A DNA stretch of 64,000 nt from Verticillium longisporum (Eukaryota > Ascomycota > Sordariomycetes > Glomerellales > Plectosphaerellaceae). A model generated the notes under the pieces. That model was not told where the DNA came from and did not search any database. It worked only from the letters and a program-made list of their open reading frames with translations. Positions within the stretch are counted from its first letter, which is position 1. Each line of letters begins with the position of its first letter. The stretch spans positions 558,001-622,000 of the forward strand of contig JAETXT010000010.1 in NCBI GenBank assembly GCA_019188255.1, read 5' to 3'. The translations under genes and the position numbers were made by a program. Below are positions 11,801 to 22,475 of the stretch, in pieces.

Positions 11801-13497
11801 TTGTTCATCGCGAAGAGAAGAATGGGATAGAACAACGCGCCGGGCTTCATGAAGATGGAGTCGCTGGTGTCTGACAAGTTATAGAACAAGCTTCCTGTGA
11901 CCAGGGCGAAACAGAATGACGACGCAATTTGAAGGCAGTTGGACCAGCGGTCTCCCCATATGATCCGGAACTGCCTGCGAGGCGTTAGTTCACGCCCCTC
12001 AAAGTTTCCCCAGAGATATTCGGGGCATTACCGCTTCGTGCAAGCCCCGACTTGTCGCAGAAAAGAGACGTGATAGGGGCTTGAATACCTCGACAGGGCT
12101 TCGATTGTGCGTGTCTTTTCAAGTCTGCAAACGCTGTTGAGAGTCCTGATTTCCTCGCTCAATGATTCCTTCGAAACAAGATCAATGTCTTCCATCATTT
12201 GGCGATACATGGCGGAGTTTCGATAACGGGTCTCAAATTCGGGAGCGGATCGAGGTACACTATCCTCAAACCCAGATCGGATCAACCTTTCTGTTTCGAC
12301 AACAACAGAAGTAAGAAAGTCGGCGGTGTTAGCTCCAGGTGGGCTCAAGAAGCCCATGTCTTCGAAATATTTTCTTGCGTCTCTCGTGGACCCATAATAG
12401 ATCTGACGGCCCTCGGCTAATAGGAGGACTTTGTCGAACTGAGAGTAGATGCTGTTTCCAGCTTGATACAGAGTGGCCACAATGGACTTTTGCTGCTCAT
12501 TGGCGGCGCGGCGCAAAGCCTTGACAAAGTCAAGCGCATTACTTGCGTCGAGGCCCCTGGTCGAGTTATCCAAGCATTGCAAAGGGGCCTTTATCATGGT
12601 GTTAGCCCAAATGTGCCTGCTATGAGTTTGGGCGAAGGACGTACTCCTGTTTCCATGATTTCTGCAATTGATACTCGTTTCCGCTCACCGCCCGAAACTC
12701 CTCGGATGAATTCATTGCCGACGACAGTGTCACTTGTATGGGCAATACCGAGAGTCTCCAAGGTTGATTTGACACCTTTGTCTATCGACGTTGTCACCAT
12801 TTCAGAGGTTTGAAATTTGGCTTTGGTTGCTTTTGTCGATGCAGCAAAGTCAATTGTTTCCGCTACCTTCAGAGTCGGGAAATGAAGATCATCTATAAGC
12901 GGGTCAGCCTCCGCGACACCTTCCATCAAGGCTTTTTTTGATGCTGCAAGTATCAAACACACCTTCGGTATTCATCACCATGTGCTGGCGGAAACGCTTT
13001 GCGTGCTTTGCGTCAATGTCGCCATATCGTACGTCGCCATTGACAGCATGAAACTCTTCCCGGCTGTTTGAAATGACTTTTAATAAGGAGGTGCAACCAG
13101 ACCCAGGTCGTCCAAGTACAAGAAGCTTTCACAACAGTCAGCGTAGTGTACGGACCAGGGGCATCAAAGTAACCTCACCATCTCCCCTGGCCGGACCTGG
13201 CCCGAGACTTGATGTAGTATGGTCTACATGGCCATGTTAGGTTCTCGAAATATACCATTGGGACAGGACACTAACTCGTTGCGATGTTGAGCCATTTTTG
13301 AAAGGAATCAAGTCGCTGATTACCGACACACAGGTCGAGCCGAAATCCTCACCAAGACCATGGACCACTATATCCACACCGCGGAAGGTGACAGTCAGGC
13401 GTTTCGACGTGCTATCGTGCATGTTGGACATCGCTGATGGTCCGTCGGCCGCGCCGAAAACGAGATCCGTATAAGAACATGGCTTTTCGGGAAACAT
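8839..13497 (-). CDS. PDR-type ABC transporter (ABC-G full-size), two single-base frameshifts
   Basis: Nine exons: 13497-13276, 13223-13179, 13125-12963, 12892-12645, 12588-12032, 11974-10504, 10454-9481, 9423-8984 and 8931-8839. The model is about 1404 residues, normal for this family. Order is NBD1-TMD1-NBD2-TMD2. NBD1 has the fungal degenerate Walker [13 protein letters not shown], signature [10 protein letters not shown] and [12 protein letters not shown]2 has GSSGAGKTT and [11 protein letters not shown]. The C-terminus [12 protein letters not shown] is typical. All introns are phase-consistent only if one base is restored in the A run at 10863-10865 and one in the C6 run at 10208-10213; both are homopolymer contractions. 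The frame stays open upstream of 13497 to about 13670 without a Met, so an earlier first exon is possible. Expected role: plasma-membrane efflux of drugs or metabolites. Confidence 0.88.
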
Positions 13498-13695
13498 GCA
13501 CCAGGAAAGTCCTGGGTCTTTAAGAGGGCTTCTGGAGAATCCGCCAGAGGCTAGTGGATCCGATAACTCATCTTCTTCACAAAAGATCCCGAATCTCGGG
13601 ACCTGAAGTACTTTTGTTGCACTTTTTGAGGAGGATTTCTCTTGCTGCCACCACTGAACTGGGTCGTCGCGTCACAAGTCGGATTTACGGGTTTA

Positions 13696-13708
13696 CGGGG
13701 GGAGTACA
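13696..13708. repeat. target-site duplication, left copy
   Basis: CGGGGGGAGTACA here is identical to 19287-19299 and directly abuts the 3' tail of the LINE. It marks the insertion site on the ABC-transporter side. Confidence 0.8.
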
Positions 13709-14037
13709 CACACACACACACAAGTTTATTACGCCTGGTGGCCTAGAGCCAATAAGGCACTATTCGCTATTGTACATGGTCGCTTCCTGTAGTCTGTCCG
13801 AAACTCCCAAGCCCATCAGGGGTCGTCTTTCCGCTCTTGCTTTCTCGTCTTCTGTCTTTCCGCCGGTTTCTCATGGGGTTTAGATTGTATTGGCAAGCTG
13901 CTTGAAGGCTATTCTTCAAGTGTTCAGAGTCCTATCTACGGCGACTGAAGCGGCGCCTGCTGTTATTGACACGAGGTGTGGGTGTTAGGTTCGATTAGTA
14001 GGGAAGGGGGGTTTGCCGTGATAGGACTCATCAAGGA

Positions 14038-17000
14038 TCACACATTCTCTAGCCGGCCCGTGGCCTTCGCAAAGCGTATCGTAGCTCGGACTTCTTTCAT
14101 GTTTGGCTTCCAGTCATCACCATCTGATGTTGTCTTTCCTCCCAGGTGGAAAGAAACGTTGTCTCTTTGTGCGCCAGGGCACATGAGTGTCTCGGCGCGT
14201 TGTGTTGCCCACCGTGTGCATCGAAGGAGGAAGTGCTCTACCGTCTCTCTCGCGTGTCCGCATGCGCATTGGGCTGACGCTACTGCCTTGATTCGGAAAA
14301 GTGACGCGTTGAGCCTCGCCATGCCTGTCCTGAGCTGGGCCAGCATGCTCGCTTCTATCCAGGAAAGGTTGTTGTATAGTTCTCGAGTGTGCTTGCCAGG
14401 AAGAGCTATATCTATTTCCTTCGAGAGTTTTCCAACCTTGTCCGGTAGTCGTCTCTCTACACGTAGTTTGCGTCTTGCAGCATTGAGGGTGGTGGACCGC
14501 ATCTTCGGGAACTGCTTTTCTGGTGAGGCGCCCTCTCGGCTGGCCTTGCGTGCTTCTCCTTTCGCTCTCTTCAGGAGGTCGTCCTCGAGATGACTAGGCA
14601 GCCAAACGGCTGCGATGGTGTTTCCGGTCTCTCGAAGTCGAGTGACCGCTTCGTAGATGCAGCGAACGTACTCTTGTCCAGATTGTTGACGGGGTTTCGA
14701 AGTGTCAGCACCGCGGCTTTGTTACTTGTCAGTAACGTTACCCTCTGGCCCCTTAGCTGTGGCAGAAACCGCAGCGCGTACGCCGCCGCCACGAGTTCTC
14801 CGGAAAACGGGTTCTGATCGGTCCTCATGCCGTGGGTGAAAGAAAAGGTCTCGGGCACCGTTCCTGGTCCCTCGATGACTCCGCCGACCCCGACCAGCTC
14901 GTTTCGTGCCGAGCTGCTGACGGCGATGCGCACCATCGCGTCCTGGTCGACACGCGTCGATGTTGAGTCGTCATTCCATTCGGCAATGGTCTGCATTCTT
15001 TCCATCCACGGCGGAAGTGTGAATGGGTTGATGGTTTCCAGGTTCTCCATTGGAATCTCGTTGAGCGCAGTTGCCAGTTGGAAAAATGGTGAGCGGTGGA
15101 AACGCCTGAACTTCCGCATGCGAGCAGTCAGTTTTCGAAGCGGGTTGGTCTCGGGCAGTGCGTGGAGATCCGTCCAAAGCTTGATAGCCCTTCTCGTGAA
15201 TCGCTCTGGTGCACTGGCGATGTGAGCCTCCGCTTCTGCTACGCTCGTGGCTATCGTGATGAACGCTCCAATGATTGCCTGCGCTCCGACCTTTTGGACG
15301 CGATTGATTGCTGCCGCCGTCCGATCTTTGCATCGGTGCCTCCAGACGTTAGAGGCATAATCCACCACCGGAGCCACGGTGGCCGTGAATAGCTGCCGTG
15401 CTGTCGCCGGGGTCAATCCTCTCAGTCGTTTCAGCTCCATAGCAGCCTCCAATCCCTTGGTCGCCACTCTTGCAATGTGTTCCCTATACCTGAGTCCAAT
15501 GTCCATGATCACGCCGAGGATCTTGACATGCTGTTTGGGTTCGACTGTTTGCCCTTTGATAGTGAAGGGTTCCGAATCGGACCTTTTGGCCCATCGGGTG
15601 AAGTGGATGACCGCAGTCTTGTCCGCTTCGAAAGTTGCACCGCTTCTCCGCTCCCAGTCCAATGCCTTTTCGATGATTGCCTCAATTCCTTTACGGTTGT
15701 CTTGCGTGGTTGGGCCAGCGACCCAGGCTGTAAAGTCGTCGACGAAGGCTATAGCTCCCCCATAGCAGTTGATCTTCTGTTGTACAAGGTCTGCGTTGAA
15801 GAACAGAAACAAGATGGGTGACAGTGGTGATCCTTGCGGTAGTCCGGCCTGCGGCAGGGTCCGGACCTCTGATGCTTGGCCGTTGACCTGAATTGTCGCC
15901 GTCCGATCTGAGCAGAATGCCTCTACCCAACGGAGCAACTCTCCTGGGAGGCCCCTCGCTCTCATTCTCTGAATAAGTCTCTCTTTACACACTCCATTGT
16001 ACGCTCCCTTCACATCGAAGCTCACGAGGCTGACCACCCAACGATTTCTCCATGCTGCGTAGATTTGTTCTTGCAGCAGCACTAACGCTTGTTCTGCTGA
16101 CCTCTGTTTGCGGGCCCCGAAGTGGTTCGTAGGCAACAACCCGTGCGTTTCGACTGCATGGGATATCCTCTCCGCAACAACCGACTCGAGAACCTTGCCG
16201 AGCGTGGCGAGGAGCGAGATGGGCCTCCAAGCCTTGGCGATGGTGTAGTCTGCTTTGCCGGGCTTTTTGAGCGGGATGATCTTGGCGTGCCTCCATTGGT
16301 CGGGGAGTACTCCTTCCTCTAGTGATGCGCGGAAAATCGCCAGGACCCTGTGCTTGACGGCTGGCCAAATCTGTTTCCAGACCATCGCTGGCAACCCGTC
16401 CTCACCAGGTGCTTTCCACGATTTCGTCGCGAAAAGACGGCGTTCGACTTCTTCCATCGTGATGTTGGGCATGTTAACAGCTGATTCGCGTTGAGGTCTC
16501 TCCCCTTCCTCTTCGATATGCTCCGGTAGGGACGGGAAGAAAGTGGTAAGCAGTTCAACCGCTTGCTCTTTGCTGTTGGTCGTCCGTGTGCCATCAGCCT
16601 TCACAAGTTGTGGCACCTTGCCGAACGCCGCATCGTCGCCAGACTTCAGATACTTGGCGGCCTTCCAGATGTTGTCGTTGTTGGCCAGGAAGTCATTCCA
16701 ATGGGTTTTCTTCTGTTGTCGAATGGCATCATGGTATTGTTTCGCTGCTCCCTTGGCCGTGTTCTCCAGTGCTTCATCGTTCCGTCCTGCCCGTCTTGCT
16801 GCCCTCGCCCGGTTTCTCCAATGTGTGTGGATGTGGCGGAGCTGCGTAAGATCCGCCGTCCACCACCGCTTCGCGTATGGCGATGGTTTGGCTTTCGGTG
16901 TCAAGGCCTGTACTGCTCCCAGCACCACTGACATGAGTCTGTCCGTCTTCTCTTGGACCGTGCCTTCCATCGGGACTGTCTCGAGTGCCGTGGAGATTCG

Positions 17001-17788
17001 GGTGTTGATTTCCTTCATGGCGCGTTTTTGAATAGAGGTCGGTCTTGGGCTTTCGGGGTCGGAACTGATACGTCAAGGATCGTTTCGATGGTGCGGTGGT
17101 CCGACCCGTGCTCTGTCCCGTGCGTCGTACACTTGATCATGGACGCAGCTAGGTCCTCTGACACCAGCACAAGGTCGATTGTCGATTCGTGGTCTCCGCC
17201 TTGCCATGTCTTCGTGCCCCGTGGGAGCATGCTGCAGAGGGAGAGCTCGTTCATTAGGTCGATGATGTTATCGGCTTCACCCTGTCGTACCGGAGACACG
17301 TCGTCTCCTCCCCATAGTTGATCGTGGCGGTTGAAGTCGCCCGCAATGACCACGTCCACCACCTCTCCTGCGGCTCTCCTAGCATCCGCGACCGCACTAC
17401 GTATGGTGTTACACGCTTCCTGTAATGCCTGGGTGTCCATCCCCTGCACGTACACGGACACCACCAGTACCAGTCTCTCTGGGAGCCTCAACAGTGCTGC
17501 TGTCATGTCCGGAGACTCTATCAACACCTGTTCCGCCCCCAAATCCTTCCTTATCCAAAGCATGCTTCGGATCGCCCATCGTCCTTCCCCAGTCGTTGGT
17601 GGGACCATCTTTGTCCATCCGTGATGTCCCATCGGAGTCGTCAATAACCGTCCCTTGATCATCCGTGCTTGTGGTTCCTGAATGACCAGCACCGCTGCGT
17701 CCTGAATGTCCTCGTCGTTCATGAGGCTCTCGTGAACCTCGCCGCGTTTTCGCACATTGAGTTGGATTATCCGGAGCGTGCTACTCAT
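14038..17788 (-). CDS. LINE ORF2: APE endonuclease, reverse transcriptase, RNase H, CCHC
   Basis: Starts at the ATG 17786-17788, overlapping the ORF1 stop. The endonuclease part opens with [13 protein letters not shown] and contains [15 protein letters not shown] and GSDHRTIE. The frame breaks at about 17016, where FKNAPWKEIN would need one more C on the plus strand. The RT then runs with [31 protein letters not shown] and [10 protein letters not shown] (the catalytic YxDD-type motif is FVDD). RNase H begins at GVGGVIEG and breaks again at the GGGG run 14691-14694; beyond it [19 protein letters not shown] and [12 protein letters not shown] continue. The C-terminal knuckle is [17 protein letters not shown]. 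As read it is inactive; with both bases restored it would be an intact polyprotein. Confidence 0.88.
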
Positions 17789-19199
17789 TCAAAGAAGGGT
17801 AGAGCTTCTTGCAGTTTCTGCTGAACGACGCATGAGGACCTCCGCAGGGAACACACTTGAGGGTAGTCTCAGTGCAAACACTGTGGTGGTGACCCTCCTT
17901 GGCGCATTGCCCGCACATCTGGGGCAGGTCGCACTGGTGAGCTTTGTGGCCGCGGCCAACCTGCTGACAGTTGTAGCACTGGTCGAGGCGAGGACGAGAT
18001 TCGAAGACCTTGGTCCTCCCGGATTGTCCTCCCGCATAAGCGTAACCCTCCGCGAGTAGCCTTTCCGCGTCCGCCTTCTTCGTGAGGTAGATAACCATTG
18101 AGCCGTACGCCTTCGGAACATCCCTGTTGCTAAGCCAGCCTACCTTCGCAACTTGAACGTCATTTTCTTTGCCAATCTCCTCGGCGGCTCCACTACGAAT
18201 GGCATTCGCCTCATCCACGACCACCGTGCGGGACACGTAGTCGACTTTGACGGGGTAGAGTTCGTCTCTCAGCATCCGGGCTCCCCGCGGCAGCTTGGCT
18301 CCCACGAGCCGTTTCACCATGGTGTGCTCCTCCTCGTTTCTGCAGGCAATTCTGATTCGAGGCTTCTTCGGGTCTTTGGTCACAGCCAGGCAACGCCAAT
18401 CGGATTGGCTCTGGTCCACCCTGACCTCGCCTTCCGTGAGGGTACGAACAGCGCCCGGTGTCAGTTGTTCGTCTTGTTCGTCCTCGATCCTTGACGTGTC
18501 GATCGTGCAGAAGACCACGTCTGTTGGACCCGGTGGTGCCGTGGGGCCCGGGCCCGCGTTGTCGAGTCGGCTGGTCGGTGGCATTCGGGCAATGTCTGCG
18601 TAGGATGGCTCGGACCTCTGCTGCCCTGTAACCATCGTTGCAATCGCTTCGGCGCTTCCGCGTATGCTCTGGGCTTGTTCTGTCATTTGTTCCGTGACCA
18701 TGTGTAGTTTGTCTTTAGTCGTAAGAAGGTCCCTCTTAAGTTCTCGGTTTTCGTCTTGAAGATCTTCAATCAGTTCCGCCAGTGACTGGAGCTTAACTAA
18801 GACTGCTTTGAGGAGCTTCGTTTGCTGCTTCATCGGTTCCTGTTTTGCGAGTCGCGACGTGTCGTCGTCTACCTGTCGCTCTTTCTCCACGGACGGTCGT
18901 CCTTCCAACGCCGCTCTGGCATTGCGCCTGTTGGGCTTCCTAGTCGTGATTTCCGCATCGTCGGTTGTATCGTCGATTGTCTGATTTTCGATGGCTTTGC
19001 TGCTCGGTTTGCGCGGTCGAAGTCGTCGCTGCTCAACACCATTCCTCCCTTCCTCGTCAGACGCGACGTTGATCGTGTCGTTTTCGGTCGCCATGGCTGC
19101 AGGTGGGGCGCCACGTGGAGTGGGATCCACCAGTTCGCGTGTCGCGCCGTCCCGCGTCAAGACCAACCCACCTTCGATCGGTTTGATGCCGTACTTCAA
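17781..19199 (-). CDS. LINE ORF1: Gag-like nucleic-acid-binding protein
   Basis: Intact 472-residue frame. The N-terminal third is charged, with SKAIENQTIDD and RKPNRRNARAALEGRPS. A coiled-coil-like stretch (LQSLAELIEDLQDENRELKR) lies near the middle and could mediate trimer formation. Three zinc knuckles close the protein: CYNCQQVGRGHKAHQC, CGQCAKEGHHHSVC and CVPCGGPHASFSRNC. Such proteins coat the element RNA. The ATG at 19199 is only 87 bp from the inferred 5' end of the element. The stop overlaps the ORF2 start in ATGAGTAG, which suggests termination-reinitiation coupling. Confidence 0.88.
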   Translation of the reverse strand: MKYGIKPIEGGLVLTRDGATRELVDPTPRGAPPAAMATENDTINVASDEEGRNGVEQRRLRPRKPSSKAIENQTIDDTTDDAEITTRKPNRRNARAALEGRPSVEKERQVDDDTSRLAKQEPMKQQTKLLKAVLVKLQSLAELIEDLQDENRELKRDLLTTKDKLHMVTEQMTEQAQSIRGSAEAIATMVTGQQRSEPSYADIARMPPTSRLDNAGPGPTAPPGPTDVVFCTIDTSRIEDEQDEQLTPGAVRTLTEGEVRVDQSQSDWRCLAVTKDPKKPRIRIACRNEEEHTMVKRLVGAKLPRGARMLRDELYPVKVDYVSRTVVVDEANAIRSGAAEEIGKENDVQVAKVGWLSNRDVPKAYGSMVIYLTKKADAERLLAEGYAYAGGQSGRTKVFESRPRLDQCYNCQQVGRGHKAHQCDLPQMCGQCAKEGHHHSVCTETTLKCVPCGGPHASFSRNCKKLYPSLNE

Positions 19200-19286
19200 C
19201 GAAACAAATAAGAAGTGGCGATACAGAGGGTGCTCGAATCAGTCCGTTACGGTACGTACAGTTCTGCTCTCGGACAGTACAGTTAT

Positions 19287-19299
19287 CGGGGGGAGTACA
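19287..19299. repeat. target-site duplication, right copy
   Basis: CGGGGGGAGTACA repeats 13696-13708 exactly and sits at the 5' end of the LINE, about 200 bp before the Zn2Cys6 regulator start. Confidence 0.8.
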
Positions 19300-19497
19300 G
19301 TGAGCTGGGCAATGACAGTCATCTCGGCAACGCGAGTCATAGCAGCCGAACTCGGATTTATGGACCCTCGGCACTCTTTCTCTCTCTGCGTTTTTCTCCG
19401 AGTCCTGTGCAACACTTCGGAGCATATGCAACATATTCTGTCAACAGATCCACTGGCTCATACTGAAAGACCGAGTCGCGAACCATATCCAGCGGCC

Positions 19498-21796
19498 ATG
19501 TCGCCTGTCGCGCATGAGATCGAGGAAGACGACCCTCAGCAGGGAACCACAAAAACAGGCAAAGCTTGCGAGCCCTGTCGGCGCCGTAAGGTCAAATGTG
19601 ATGGGGTACAACCATGTTCGCAGATCGGCTGCCAAAAGAATCCCTCCCAATGCACCTACAGAGATAGAACCCGTATCAGACGGTCGAGGGCGCGGAGGCA
19701 GACCGAGTCGAACCTGGCGACAGCAGCAACTGCGGACCTCGGTGCCACGGCGTCGGAAAGATATCCGGCACCATCTTCTCGGCCAGAAGAAACAGCTCGT
19801 CAGCTGTCTTCCGAGCGATATCAAGACCATGATCACAATAGGCTTACAGAAGACGGCCAAGCATCTGGCGACCACGATCTTTATCCTTATGCCAGCATTG
19901 TCGCGACTCATGATGCGCCCCAGTCTACTGATAGCTCTCAGCTGTTCTATGGGCCATCCTCCAATTTCGCCTTCTTGCAACAGCTTCACAGGGGAATCTT
20001 GTTTAAGACTGCGCGTAGTCTCCGCCGGGGCGGCGACGTCGAGGAAGGAGGTCCGGGGCTCGACTTGTTCATGCAACGGTCGATATTCTTTGGAGCACCT
20101 CAACGCGTGAAACCAAATGCCTCTTTGCCCTCGTTCTCCGACCTGACGCGGCACATTCCATTGGATCAATTGGACCATTTTTTGGACACCTTCAAGACTT
20201 CTCATCTCCATATCTACCCTTTCTTGACAAGTGCCGAGATCAACGGGATTTCTCGGCAATTACATGCCATTGATCCTAAGCCCGACTTCCCACCCCAGAA
20301 AACAGCGATTGCCTTGGCGGTTCTGGCACTAGGTGCTCTCAGCTCACCGCACACGGAACAGGCCGAGTATCTCTACGCGCTGGCCAAGCGTGAGGCCGTC
20401 TTCTTTTACGAAGCTGTCACTCTTTCCATGATACAGTTCTCGGTCCTGCTCTCCGGATATCAGATCAATATGGCTCGGCCAAATTCGGCCTACATCCACC
20501 TCGGAACAGCATGCCGAAACGCTTTTTCCATGGGTCTGCATCGACACATCACTGCACCGTCAATGAAGGCTGAGAGCGTTCAGGAGCGCATAGCCACCAT
20601 TTGGTGTCTGTATTTTCATGAAACGTAAGCGAAGAATCTCATCCAGCCACTGGGTGACGGATCATTACTAAAGCCATTGCCACCGTAGCTGGACGGCACT
20701 TACGCTTGGGAGGAAAACGGCAATGAGCATTGTAGACATATCGTGCCCGTTTCCTGAGCACCAGCCAGTCATCGTTGCGCTGTGTCAGCTAGCGCACATT
20801 ATTGAGAATGGAACGGAGCATATCTATGGGCGGCGATGCGAATCGCTCCATCAGCTCTACCGAGTAGCGGAAAGGATCCATGGTGAGCTGAAGCAGTTTG
20901 CGGATCGGCTCAGCATAGGACCGTCGAACAGTCCATGTGGCTCACAAACCTTGAGAGAGCCTGAGCTGCTTCAGATTCATTCCCGTACGTTCATGTCATC
21001 CAACGCCCTGAGCGTCCCCCCACAGCCCCCGTGTTGAAAACACAAGCAGATGCTAAGGGAACATCCAGTCTATTACCACGCGATCTTGCACACGTTTCGG
21101 CCGTTTCTTGTCGCCAGCGCCGCAATGAGTGCCAGTAAGCGCCAGGCCGAAGGCATGTGGTTACGACAGGCGTGCAGACATGCTGTTGACGCAGCACAAG
21201 ATTCGATCGTTTACATTGGAAACGTGATCCGCAACTCTGCCCAAGAGCACGTCTGCAGGGTGAGACTCACGAGTTGAGGTTCTTCGTATTGCAGTGGATG
21301 GCTGACCATGAGTGTAAAGGCCATGAGGTACACCGCCTACTTCCTGGAGTGCAACTGCGCTGTGCTATTGCATGACAGTCTGTGGTCCCCGTCAAAGCAT
21401 CCTCACCACCTCGAGTATGTACAGAGCGCCCTCCATTGTCTCGGCCACATGGTTCAAGATGCACCTGCGACGCTGGCGCAGGACTCCCTTCAGCAGATAT
21501 TAAAAGCTGTTGAGAAGGCCATTGCGCACCAGAACAGCCCGGCTGCCTCAACGCCGGGGATGGCAGGAAATCTGACTTCCCAATTCCTTTGTTTGCCGCA
21601 TACTCACGACGCCAATTCCACCGACCAACACATCCACTTGACTGATCTCTGGGATCAAAGCCACGCCACTGGCGGCAATCCGACGCTATCCGGGGAACAG
21701 GACATGCACGAATTCGATTTTGATGTCATGACCACAGATCTTCTCCATTTCTTCGGCCCAAGCAGTGAGGGCAACCCAACAGGCAACCCAAGCTAA
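19498..21796 (+). CDS. Zn2Cys6 fungal transcription factor, divergent to the ABC transporter
   Basis: Start at the ATG 19498 (MSPVAHE) directly before the binuclear cluster CEPCRRRKVKCDGVQPCSQ and its closing cysteines; an in-frame Met at 19426 is an alternative. Exons 19498-20624, 20689-20984, 21069-21259 and 21295-21796. The third acceptor (CATCCAG, branch GCTAAG) gives HSLYYHAILHTFRPF. The middle-homology region appears as FLDTFKTSHLHIYPF and MGLHRHI. Introns 1 and 2 keep phase; the junction 21259/21295 does not. The last exon is clearly the gene's tail (WLTMSVKAMRYTAYFLECN), so one extra base or two missing bases are implied there. Likely a nuclear activator of a pathway or of the neighbouring pump; this is inferred from position. 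Confidence 0.85.
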
Positions 21797-22475
21797 GTGT
21801 CCTCGCAATACCTAAGCCATGCAGCAGGTCAGCATGTTGCCTGACGAGTGAGTTTCGGCGAAAGGGGGCAACTGTTTCGCGGGGCTACGTATAAGGAGGG
21901 CCGACGTCATGCAGTAAGCGAACCGGACCAATTATTCTACTCAATTAGGGACCCCCATCAACAGTTGCCGTCCTTCATTCGGCGGAAGACTCCTGTGACA
22001 GCAGCTCAGTATGTTGTCCTTTGTGGTTGTGCGAGACTTCGGTCATTTGCAATGGGTGGCACAGTACAAATTGTATCTCATGACTTATGGTCATGTTCAA
22101 ATCCCCTCGGACTGCATCTTGTAAGACATTGTCAGCGTCGATAGATGTTCCAGCCACGCATGATTGTAGGTACCTGGTAGGTACCTATGGTCCGGACAAG
22201 AGAAATGCTCGGATTCCGCTCAAGTGACTGTGTTCATTTTAGCGACCTTACCTGAGATAAGGTACCTGAGCTACCTAGCTTGCCTACCTTAGGTGTCTAG
22301 GTAGGTGTGTAGGTACCTGGTAGGTACTGATAGAACACTGGGGACGGAATCCGCTCACGTGCCCAGTTTCCCGGCCCAAGACAAGGCCCCCATCCTCCCA
22401 CCGTCCCCATAGCCCCGGGCGCGGCGACGCGGTATACACCTCTGTTCGAAAACGCCTCGACCCCGGCTGCCCAAC
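21797..22475. other. intergenic/promoter region with TAGGTACC repeats
   Basis: No gene is seen. From 22166 to about 22330 the sequence is built of variants of GTAGGTACCT and CTACCTAGC, including two copies of GTAGGTACCTGGTAGGTAC near 22167 and 22308, just upstream of the second regulator. Confidence 0.6.

Larger units (their letters stand above)
13709..19286 (-). mobile_element. full-length Tad1-like non-LTR retrotransposon (LINE)
   Basis: A 5.6-kb element on the minus strand with ORF1 (17781-19199) and ORF2 (14038-17788), flanked by a 13-bp direct repeat. The 3' end carries AATAAA (minus strand, 13725-13730) and a (TG)8 tail at 13707-13722, part of which may belong to the duplication. ORF1 has CCHC knuckles. 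ORF2 has an APE endonuclease, reverse transcriptase, RNase H and a C-terminal CCHC, the layout of the fungal Tad1 clade. Long frames with no nonsense mutations and no TA enrichment show the copy is young and not mutated by RIP. Two one-base deletions interrupt ORF2. It lies between two divergent host genes. Confidence 0.92.
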
